In this document: positions 46,440 through 55,187 of the stretch, piece after piece
Numbering within the stretch: position 1 is the stretch's first letter
Layout of the letters: each line of letters opens with the position of its first letter
Assembly (NCBI GenBank): GCA_015680685.1
Contig: MNCI01020791.1
Span: 120,159 to 184,158, forward strand
Length of the DNA: 64,000 nucleotides
Origin: Gnetum montanum
Lineage: Eukaryota > Streptophyta > Gnetopsida > Gnetales > Gnetaceae
Reading direction: 5' to 3'
The notes under the pieces: model-generated
What the model was told of the DNA's origin: nothing
The model's input: the letters and a program-made list of their open reading frames with translations, nothing else
Databases searched by the model: none
Made by a program: the position numbers and the translations under genes

Positions 46440-46740
46440 CTTGACTCCCAAAAAATCGTAGATTACGCTAGAAATGCATTACCAAAACTGCCCAAACCCT
46501 TACGATCACTCAAGGTTTGTCCCTGACAACGGCGATAAAAGTAATATTGTGTACTACCCCAGCATAACATGCAATATTTATGGGTGAGATGATAGAATCC
46601 TATTCATATTACACAAGGGTATAGTACCTGGACTCCCCTTGTTATGCATTGTGTTTGCACAATATTGCCCAAGATCACCCTAACCCTTGCGACTACACAA
46701 GATTTGTCTTCGACAACAACAATAGCGGTAATAATAAAAA
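46440..46740 (-). repeat. Tandemly duplicated exon in the antisense gene
   Basis: Two segments, 46740-46628 and 46553-46440, are homologous and equally spaced from their donors. The first encodes IVVVEDKSCVVARVRVIL and the second IAVVRDKPxVIVRVWAVL. Both end in GGAGTC(C/A)AG before GTA. They are about 113 and 114 bp with similar flanking introns, which points to duplication of one exon-intron unit of about 190 bp. Confidence 0.7.
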
Positions 46741-46983
46741 CTATGATAGCTTAGCCCACATGACCAGGTATCAATGCTTGCCATAATACACATCTTCGAA
46801 ATAGGTGCAATTGCAACCCCATAATAATGAAAATAACAATCATGTAGAAAGGTAAAAGGCCACTTACCGAGCGAGTGGAGTAACCTCTCACATTTCGACC
46901 TTGGCCTTTGAAACCCACTACAAACTCTCTTACACTTCATCAATCTTCACCAATTTGACATGTTTTCCTTTGATCTTTAGCAC

Positions 46984-47120
46984 CATGGTCACGACTGAAC
47001 AACCTTCGCAAAATCGTCTGTTTATGCCTTACTTCTGCTTTCCTTCTGCTATAGCCTAATTCAAATTCGTAATGTCTTGAGTCTGCTTTGAGGATGAATC
47101 ATCGACTTATAAATGAATTG
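46984..47120 (-). promoter_or_regulatory. Promoter-like region and start of the antisense gene
   Basis: On the minus strand a TATA box (CATTTATAAGTCG, about 47116-47104) precedes the start codon at 46986 by about 120 bp. The ATG is in the strong context ACCATGG. These features suggest the gene had its own promoter and did not depend on the E5 LTR. Confidence 0.5.
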
Positions 47121-47535
47121 ATTAAAATCAAAAATTCCTATTTCCGACCAATGTGGAATTTTCCTGAAGCATAGGTATGTCAGTATGACATGAAGCATGA
47201 GGATCACAACATTAATTGCATAGATATCCTACAGATGATGGTTCGAAAAGACCCTAAACTAACTCGTAGCTCATCGTCTCCTAAGCCGGTTGCATTAACT
47301 ATGGTCTACAAAAAATTCTAAATTAGTTGTCTCGACATGCTAGACGTGCCACATTACACTCCTCATCATAGTTCGTAGAAGTCTTACGCTAACATCTAGA
47401 AAATTGGACTTACCGCTTTCTCACAAATCACACATATGGGAATGGTCCACTAGGACCTTCAACTAGCAGCTCTTTAACATGTACCACTAAAACAAGAATT
47501 CTATCATTTCAATAGATTGATAAAAAGTAATGTAA
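46990..47535. other. Non-coding flank between the antisense gene and RT
   Basis: Upstream flank of the antisense gene. A further donor-like GTAAGTCC is present on the minus strand at about 47414, so an upstream non-coding exon is possible. I found no terminal inverted repeats or target duplication that would mark a separate transposon. Confidence 0.45.
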
Positions 47536-47539
47536 CAAC

Positions 47540-49185
47540 CTCCATTTTTGGTAGTTTTATAGGTTAATTCACAAATGGACATAGCTTTATTGGCACCCCT
47601 AGCCTTAATAGGCCCATACGGGGAAATTATTAAATAGCTCAATCGCGCACTACTAGGAGTCGATGCTTCCCTTTGTGATACAATCATAGCAACATCGGAA
47701 GTATCCCGAGATTGGCCAGAACATTTCGCCTGAACCTTAGACCTGGAAGTTGGTGATGTGATCGAGGATTCTCTCACTGAGGTCCCTGTGGTTACGCACA
47801 AAGGAGAAAGGAAAACTCTGAAAGTTAGTTCTCTCCTTGACCAAAAAATGCAGAGCAATATATATTGAGTGCTCTAAGATAACATTATGGTGTTTGCATG
47901 GTCGTACAAAGATATGCCAGGTTTAAACCTAAGGCTAATACAACACAACATAGTTTCAGACCTACATATCAAAGCAGGTAAATAGAAAGCATGGAAGATT
48001 AAGCTTGAAATCACACTAGCAGTGCGTGATGAAATCACTAAGCTATATCAGGCTGGTTTCATTCGCACTGTCGATTATTCGGACAAGGTGTCGAACATCA
48101 TAGTTGTCTCTAAGAAAATGGGAGGAATATGCATCTATATAGACTTCCACGATCTAAACAAGGCCACGATTAAAGACAACTTCCCATTATCGAGTATCAA
48201 CCAACTTATCGATACAACAGTTGGCCATGCATTACTATCCTTTATGGATGGGTTTTCAGGCTATAATCAAATTCATATCAACCCAGAACACCAACTGACT
48301 ATGACTTTCATGATCCTTTGGGGAACTTTTTGTTACACCATGATGCCTTTCCGGTTAGAAAACATTGGAGCAACCTATCAACATGCTATGACATACATCT
48401 TTAGTGATTATCTCTTAGAGAGATTGAACGATTACGTAGACGACATAGTTGTCAAATCTAAGAAGTCAAAAGATCACTCAGAAGACCTAGCGTTAATCCT
48501 TAAATGATTTCTCAGACACAACCTATGGTTCAACCCAAGAAAGTACGTATTCAGAGTAAAAAATAGGCACATGTTGGGGTTTGTGGTATTAGAGACTAGC
48601 ATCCGAGTCAACCCCGACAAGGTTAAAGCCATCATTAATCTAGCACCACCTACAAACCTCAAAGAACTACGTGGGCTGCAGGGTAAGTTGCAATTTATCA
48701 GGTGGTTCATCTCAAGATTAACAGACAAGTTACACCCTATGCAACAGTTGATCAAGAAAGGGGTTAACTTCGAATGGACCGACAACTACGAATGTGCGTT
48801 TGACAATATGAAGAAAGAGCTGTTACATTTGCCAATATTTTTTCCACCACAAAGGGATCAGCCTTTCTACATATACCTAGCAAGCTCAGAGGTTTCTATA
48901 GCCACGTTGTTGTGCCAAAGAAGGGACGACAGGTCAGAAGTTCTTATCTACTACCTAAGTCACGCTCTATTTGCATACAAAACATGGTATAATGAAGTAG
49001 AGTGTAACTGTTTAGCATTGGTGTTTGCACTCAAGAAATGTAGAAACTATCTTTTCCGTAGCCAGATCAATATAATCTGTAAAAACAACATTCTGCGGGC
49101 CATCACAAATAATTTATACAAAAGCAGTAGGATAGCCCATTGTAAAGCCATCACAGCAGAGTTCAACTTGCACTATGTTAGCTAA
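47540..49185 (+). pseudogene. E5 reverse transcriptase and first RNase H
   Basis: One frame with nonsense codons but no indels covers the pre-RT segment (ALLAPLALIGPYGEIIK, VIEDSLTEVPVVTHKGERK), the Tat hallmark VFAWSYKDMPGL (about 47890), RT (GFIRTVDYSDKVSNIIVVSKK, FMDGFSGYNQIHI, GTFCYTMMPFRLENIGATYQ) with an intact Y-V-D-D box at 48433-48444, the connection region (ELRGLQGKLQFIRWFISRL) and the RT-linked RNase H (ASSEVSIATLL, YNEVECNCLALVFALKKC). The segment 47540-47750 is less typical of Tat pol and may straddle the border of the inserted gene segment. Confidence 0.85.
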
Positions 49186-49823
49186 TCTTCCATGAAAGGC
49201 CAAGCAATAGCCAACCAGCTTGCAACATCATTGGTTAACGATCAAGCCGTGATAGAGCCCGAGTTTCTTGATGAATAGACACATAGTTTAAGTCCTGTAT
49301 TGACAGGCCCCAAAGCAACGTTATACTTCGATGGAGCTTTGACTACTAGAGGCAGCAATGCTACCATTGTCATTACACTCTTTCCTAAGGATGTTCGTCC
49401 ATTGGCTTACCACCTAGAATTTCCTTGTACGAACAATGTGGTAGAGTATGAGGGACTCCTCAGGGGATTGTTAACAACCAGGGAACTCAACATTCAACAC
49501 CTGGCAGTCCGAGGTGATTCAATACTCGTCATTAATCAAATCATAGGGGTCTATGCCTACAAAGTTGTGCATCTGTATCCCTATTGCAATATGGCTAAAG
49601 ATCTCCTAAAACAATTCATGACAACTAATGTCCAACACGTGCTGCATAATGAAAACACTGTAGCCGATGCACTAGCCACACTAGCCTTAAACATGCCACC
49701 ACATTTTTTTTCCACTTGGCCCACTTTAATGATGGAATGTATAGAGCCTGTCATTCAAGCAGTGCAAATTTTTTCTCTAAGCATGGGTGGAATACCAAAA
49801 TGGTACGATAACATTAAAGCCTA
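49186..49823 (+). pseudogene. E5 second RNase H (archaeal-type)
   Basis: A second RNase H follows the first, as known for plant Tat elements. LYFDGALTTRGSNATIVI supplies the first Asp, NNVVEYEGLLRGL the Glu, VRGDSILVINQ the second Asp and NTVADALATLA the third. All four acidic positions are present. Two nonsense codons precede the domain and one follows it. Confidence 0.85.
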
Positions 49824-51042
49824 GCTTCTGCATGGCGAACAACTTCACGAGCTAACACCTGCACAAAAAGATGCAATCCACAAGCGTGCCCGACAATATG
49901 TCATCATTGTAGATAGTACTCTCTGTAGACACTCTTTTGATGGAGTATTGCTAACCTGCATTAATAATGACCAAGCGTAATGAATAGTTAGCGAAGTCCA
50001 TGAAGGACTATGTGGGGGACATATAGCCCCATGAGCCATGACCACTAAAATCAGACACTTAGGGTATTACTGGCTGTACATGGAATGAGACTACCTCACT
50101 GAGGTTAAGATATGTGACACATGCCAACATTACATAAATCTAATACATGTGTCACCAACTAAATTTCATACTACACAGATCACTTAGCCATTCCAAAGAT
50201 AGGGACTAGACATCATAGGTCCCATCATGCTTAAGTCTTCCGCAGGACATAGCTTCATCATCACTGTCACCGAGTATTTCATGAAGTGGGTCAAGGCTAT
50301 TCCCCTATGAAAGATTACATCTCAATAGGTTTGCCATTTTATATTGGATAATATAGTAACTAGGTTTGGGCTTCCCATGACTATTGTGACCAACAACGGG
50401 CCACAATTTAGTAGTACTGAAATCAAATATTTTTGCAATAACCTTGGTATCAAGCAATCTTTTTCCTCATCCTATTACCCGCAAACAAATGGTCAAGCAG
50501 AAGTAAAAAACAAGGTGGTTATCAATCTACTCAAGAAGATGCTCAATAGTAACAAAAAATGATTGCATGAAAAAATTCTCTATGTGCTATGGGCCTATCT
50601 TACAACATGCAGAACAGCTACCGATAGGACACCCTACAGTCTAGTCTACGGATATGAAGTAGTGTTGCCCCTAGAACTACAGATTCCCTCATTGTGGATG
50701 GTCCTCTCCATAATTATAAATGAGACTCAACACAACAAGTCCAGGATTGTAGATTTAGACTTAGTAGAGGAGAAACGCATTCATACGCTCGATACCATCG
50801 AAAGGTATCAAGACAGGTAGAAATAGAAGCATCATCACAACTTGCATCAGTGACTGATCAAGAAAGGAGACCTGGTTCTCAAAGCCATTCGTGAACTAGC
50901 GGGAAAATTCTTTGCAAGCTGGGAAGGCCCTTTCTTGGTTGTTAACGCATATAGCAATGGAGCATTTAGGCTAGTAGACATCAACAACAATGAACACCCG
51001 AACCCAATGAATCATATGTACCTAAAGCGATACCACATCTAA
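49824..51042 (+). pseudogene. E5 integrase
   Basis: The HHCC region reads HEGLCGGHIAP and ICDTCQHY. The core has GLDIIGPI (first Asp) and ITVTEYFMKWVKAIPL; the second site is V-T-N-N-G-P-Q-F, with Asn at 50392-50394; NGQAEVKNK carries the Glu. The C-terminal part includes WAYLTTCRTATDRTPYSLVYG and a GPFLVVN...NGAFRLVDI region, and ends at YLKRYHI before TAA (51040-51042). It is frame-consistent with RT, with about ten nonsense codons. Confidence 0.85.
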
Positions 51043-52608
51043 AAGTCGACTCAGCTCAAATGCAAGGTAAAAAATGTCTACTATGATGTAAAATTAGCAA
51101 TTTTGTACATGTTCACTATGACGTAAAATTGGCATTTTTTGCACGCATCTACCATGACGCTAAACTAGCAAAGTTTTCGACCGTCTGTCATGACGTGAAA
51201 CTGGTAAGGTAAGCATCTATCTACTGAGACATTAAACCAGCATAGACTTATCCCTAGGTCACGACATAAAACTGACACCCACAACACAGTCTACTGGGAC
51301 CATAAACTAGCTCTTCCACCATCCGTTACAACGTAAAACTAGTAGGCTTCAGTTTGCCCAGACTTTAAACTGGGACTACAGTCTGCTGAGACTTAAAACC
51401 AGTAACAATGATCAACCAGGACTTAAAACTAGAATCCATCAATAGATAATCCATGAAGCAAGAAAGCGTGATCACTCTTGCAGTGTATCCCTACCAGATG
51501 GAATGGGTAAGGCATTGGAATAGATGCAACATTACTACCCCACTGGCATCCTACTGATTCCTTGGATATGCTGAAAAGCATACTACTGACCCCTTGAAGA
51601 TGTTGCTATGATAGCCACTCTTTAGTTGCAACTCTTGGGGTCAACTTCGCTACTTGGGATCCCAAAGAAACTATGGTCATCCATAGCCTCGGTGGCCTCC
51701 ACCTGTCACTGCCACCAGACTTTGGCTTAGTAGATTCATCTGACTAGTTCTTTGCCCAGTCGTTTGAGCAAGATGAATCTAGCTATCGATGGCGACTTCA
51801 TGAATTGCGGCATCAACAAAGGGACCCTTGCTTCTACGGTCCCTTCTTTGCGGCATGCGCTCTCCTTTTCACTTCGGACAACACTTGTTTCAACAGCCTC
51901 CCTAGTGATTAAGAAGATTGCTTTTTCTCTCTGTTCTCTATTATGTTTTACAGGTTACTTACTACGATGGCATTGATGGAAGATGCATTCACTAGGAGGT
52001 GAGGTGTCACAGTTTGCTGAGATGGCTACTTAGACTAGCCTAACTACTTGGGAGTGCAAACCCTGTCTTTCCCTCCATCAGACACCTTACTTCACTTTCT
52101 CCTTTCCTTATCCTTACAACTACCTTTACCCTCTTCTTTTGCTTGTACAGGATGTGAGTATATAGTTAATTCATTCGCACCATCATGTCCATGAACTGGC
52201 ATAAGAAAACTTGCCTTATGAAATGTAAGTTAAAAAAAAAGGAGAATGGACAAAGCTAGGAAAAATGGATGTAAAACAACTCATCTAGGCCATATGGGTG
52301 TAACACAACTCGTCCATGCAAGTTCTTCATATGTAGTATAGTAGCATAGCCTCTCGGGAAAACACCCACGAGAAAATGCCTAATGTCATGTTAATGAAAG
52401 TTTCCTGTTCACATGCTTGAGTCTTCCCTGAACCTTCCTCCTCTCACTTCTTTAAGATCCCTCCTATCCTACTCCTCCTGCCTTCGCACTTCTAGGTTTG
52501 ACACAACGACATCTGAGCAGTTACCGATAGATGCTGCTGGTTTCTTTACCTTTCTGGTGTTTCGTATTATTTGTCGATGTCTTTTGGGCAAGCCCTCCAA
52601 ATGTCAAC
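51043..52608 (+). other. E5 3' UTR
   Basis: Non-coding between the integrase stop and the purine tract. The first part is the tandem repeat listed below. The rest shows no domain I recognise; the short open frames at 51752-51976 and 52413-52725 are not supported by any match or context. Confidence 0.65.
51072..51445 (+). repeat. Degenerate tandem repeat of about 33-37 bp, about 11 copies
   Basis: Units share a core like CTATGACGTAAAACTRGCA followed by a variable spacer. Successive units drift (CATGACG, GAGACAT, CACGACA, GGGACC, CAGGACT), with the best conserved ones first. Repeat-rich 3' UTRs are common in Tat/Ogre elements. Confidence 0.8.
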
Positions 52609-52618
52609 AAAGAGGGGC
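52609..52618 (+). other. E5 polypurine tract
   Basis: AAAGAGGGG lies three bases before the 3' LTR start at 52622, the expected position for priming plus-strand synthesis. Confidence 0.7.
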
Positions 52619-52621
52619 CAT

Positions 52622-54176
52622 TGAAACACCATGAAATTTCGAGGCCTCAACGGTTTAGCAAAATCTTGCCACTTAGGCAAGGATTTGCAACAAGTCGCGG
52701 CTCAGCAAGTTCCCTTTTCGGCTAAGGGCCTGTTACGCCACACTATGTAGCACAATGTAATAGACTCTAGAGGATAGAACAAGACAAGGGGTGTGGAATG
52801 TTAAGTCTTCAACTTTGCAAGCTAGCTATGTTTCAAAAATTTTAAGTTTTAGCATATTATGTCATGTTACGCAACATAGCATAATGTAGTGTAATGCAGT
52901 GTAATGCAAGAAGACAGTCCATCTAGTCACAACAACGGAGATAGTAAAATTTGAAGACCTCAATGGTTCTGCAAAATCTCAAGGCTCAGGCAAATATCTG
53001 TAACATGTCACACATCTCAACAAGTTTTCTTTTTTTTTCGGCTAAGGGCCTATTACACTACATTACATAGTGTAGCGTAATAAACCCCATAAAGACTAAA
53101 CATAAACAAGGGAAGCATAGTGATAACACTTCAATTTTTTGCAGGTTCACTATGTTACGCCAAGTTACACTATGTAGCGTAATGTAGCATAATGCAGTGT
53201 AAAGCAAGTAGATGATTGACTTAGTTGCAACCATGGAGATAACACAATGTAGGCATCAGCAGTTCATACATCACAATATGCTCTCTAGCATATTACAGCG
53301 TAACCACAGAATAGTTTGTTGCCAAAGCTCTAGCAAAAGTAGATTATGACACATTACGCTTTAGAGCGTAATGCAGCATAGCACCGCAAGCTTCAAACAC
53401 AAACACATCAAGTCAACAGAATTTTGTAGGTTCAGGACATGCATCATCTAAACCACGTTTTTCTCCTAACCCTAACCTTATAAATACTCCAGTTGAAAAG
53501 GATCAAAGGGTTGACAAAACTTTTCTCTCGATTGGCAAATTTTCTCTGTGAGCAATTTTCTTTCATTGGCAATTGTTGACAACTTTTGGAAAATATTGAT
53601 AAGAAAACAAAAGAGGATCAGAAATTGTAAGAAAATCAAAAGTGATTGACAAGAATTTTTGATTAGAAATAGCTACTTAGCAGACATTCTACTTTGGGTC
53701 TGACTCCCTTGTGCCCAGATTGGCTAGAATGAGGTAGATCGACGTTTGCTTGTTTTATCTTTAAATAACTTTCCTGTTCTTGGCATGTGCTTCGTCTAAA
53801 CCGAAGTCCACCTGTAATCATTGTATCCAACATATTTGGTTTATAAGCTAAATCCTAGATCTTAGGATTGCACACTCTTTCAATGCAATTTATTGCATCC
53901 TATCTACATATATTTTGCGATCGCTTTGAATCATTTACATCACTCTCGTTACCTCTGAGATTAACGATATCATATATCTTTATTGAAATCTCCATCTTTC
54001 CATTCAGTTAATATAAATTTTTACTAATTAGGTAAGTCCCTGTCTAATTGACAAGACCATTCAGGGCACCTCAGATTCGTCTTGTCCAGCATGGCCCTCG
54101 CAGAGATCCTGGGTTGGAACTGTGTACACGAAACTCCACTCGGTATTTCCAGTGATCGACGTTTTCCATCGTTACA
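52622..54176 (+). repeat. E5 3' LTR
   Basis: The 1,555-bp partner of 36462-37998 ends CATCGTTACA. Differences are mainly transitions, many at CG. For example, the left arm of the main hairpin is TATTACACTAC here (53051-53082) against TATTACGCTAC in the 5' copy. Confidence 0.92.
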
Positions 54177-54181
54177 CCTTC
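54177..54181. repeat. Target-site duplication of E5, right copy (CCTTC)
   Basis: Exact match to 36457-36461. Confidence 0.9.
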
Positions 54182-54475
54182 TATAATCATTAATCATCCA
54201 TGAAGCCCATATAATCTTTGATTTGAAGTTATGCAAAGGCATAAAAGGCTTGTTCTTGCTTTGGGAAGGATCCACTTGCATATCTTTTGGTTGGATTAGT
54301 TAAGTTTTTTATCCTTAGACACTCTTACAATCAAATTCCTTTTATTTACCCCATCAATGACATCCAATTGTGCATATCTTCACAACATTTTTTAGTGAAC
54401 TTTCCTTTTCATTATTGTGAATTCTTACATCCTCTTCAAATATTTCCTTGTGTTAAACTTTCTCAAATTTAATGG
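54182..54475 (+). other. E4 UTR, second segment
   Basis: Continues E4 after E5. TTAATCATCC, GGAAGGATCCACTTGCAT and TTATCCTTAG match E1 near 4310-4440 in the same order, and GGATCCACTTG is also in E6 near 58517. No gene; interrupted by E6 at 54476. Confidence 0.7.
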
Positions 54476-54480
54476 ATTGC
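54476..54480. repeat. Target-site duplication of E6, left copy (ATTGC)
   Basis: Matches ATTGT at 61082-61086 with one transition. Confidence 0.8.
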
Positions 54481-55046
54481 TGATGAGACGTCGTTGGGGC
54501 AACCGCAATATCATGTGCCTAGACACAATATCGTAGCCCATTGCCAGTTCTATAAATAAGAGATGGATCTCCCTTTTTTGGAAGTTTTATGTTAGATTGT
54601 AGTGAAACTCTGGTAGTTTTCTCCCTCCAGAGATAGAATATTTTCTAGTATCTTTCAGCAATGTGGTGATTGTAATTGTACGACATCCTTTATTTGAGTG
54701 TGACATACTTGGACATGCACATGACTGGAAATAAAGATCAAGATTACTTTATCATTTCAGCATTCACTTTGTTTATTTACTTATTTAATTATTTTTTATT
54801 GCTTTCCTAATTAGTCTCTCTCACCCTTAAACTCACGTTAAAATGCAGAATGAGTACGACTTGATGACGAGCATTTCAGTGTGACTACTTGGTAACCCAG
54901 TAGCGTACCTAGGATCTACACTTGGTAATCCCAGTGGTAGTTGTGCATGAAGTCCAAGATGTGTATGAATAATCAAGGAACAAATGTTCATCACACTTAG
55001 GCTCATATTCCTATGGTTGAGTGTAGGGGTACCTAACCACTCATCA
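54481..55046 (+). repeat. E6 5' LTR (shortened)
   Basis: At 566 bp it is shorter than its 846-bp partner. Two deletions explain this: about 64 bp within the GATATC array of U3, and about 230 bp near 55001, where GCT is shared at the junction. A TATA box TATAAATAAG lies at 54551-54560. The ends TGATGAGACG and CTCATCA are intact. Confidence 0.9.
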
Positions 55047-55047
55047 T

Positions 55048-55065
55048 TGGTGCCATTACCAAGGA
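55048..55065 (+). other. E6 primer binding site (tRNA-Asp type)
   Basis: TGGTGCCATTACCAAGGA, one base after the LTR, matches TGGCGCCGTTGCCGGGGA with transitions only. Confidence 0.78.
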
Positions 55066-55187
55066 TGGTGCTAGTTATCTAGGTTTGTTATATCATACAA
55101 GGTCATTGTAAAGGACTTAATGATATATCTTTTAGAAAACAATAATTATTAAAAGTCACATATAAATTCACACACAGTTCCACAACT

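Larger units (their letters stand above)
42496..46986 (-). pseudogene. Multi-exon gene carried antisense inside E5
   Basis: I do not recognise the family. About ten exons can be modelled from consensus splice sites on the minus strand: 46986-46868, 46740-46628, 46553-46440, about 46340-45891, 45803-45529, 45422-44375, 44274 to about 43990, 43921-43794, 43685-42878 and 42798-42496. Clear donors are GTAAGT at 46867, 45890, 44374 and 42877. Clear acceptors are TTTTATGTTTACAG before 45422 and a T-run ending AATAG before 43921. The product would be about 1,200 residues. Landmarks are MVLKIKGKHVKLVKI at the N-terminus, HLTTYFQNPPGIVDYVGG, LFANFFGIPSDGLPIEE, a coiled coil (WKRLQKAEKEKMFLTGRVED) and an acidic tail. 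The FFGIPSDG region is faintly like plant transposon-associated domains; this is weak. Several nonsense codons and some exon-phase mismatches mark it as decayed. It could be a captured host gene or an additional ORF of this Tat lineage. Confidence 0.7.
36462..54176 (+). mobile_element. E5: 17.7-kb Tat-like Ty3/Gypsy element carrying an antisense gene
   Basis: E5 is bounded by 1.54-1.56-kb LTRs and exact CCTTC duplications. Internally it has a primer-site-like motif, gag (38254), protease (about 41180-41990), an antisense intron-containing gene (42496-46986), RT, RNase H, a second RNase H (49300-49720), integrase to 51042, tandem repeats and a purine tract. The gag linker (YHxxxGHxT type), the dual RNase H domains and the MVFAWSYKDMPGL motif place it in the Tat lineage. 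It inserted into the UTR of E4. Gag and pol have nonsense codons but almost no frameshifts, so it is younger than E1, E3 and E4. Confidence 0.92.

Noticed and set aside
41998-47540. CACTA or Mutator transposon inserted in E5
   Set aside because: Ends were compared by eye; no CACTA-type termini, long inverted repeats or 3- or 9-bp duplications were found. Not excluded by computation.
47487-47858. Minus-strand ORF of 123 codons as a further exon of the antisense gene
   Set aside because: The opposite strand carries the pre-RT segment in frame with E5 pol, and the TATA box of the antisense gene lies downstream of it.
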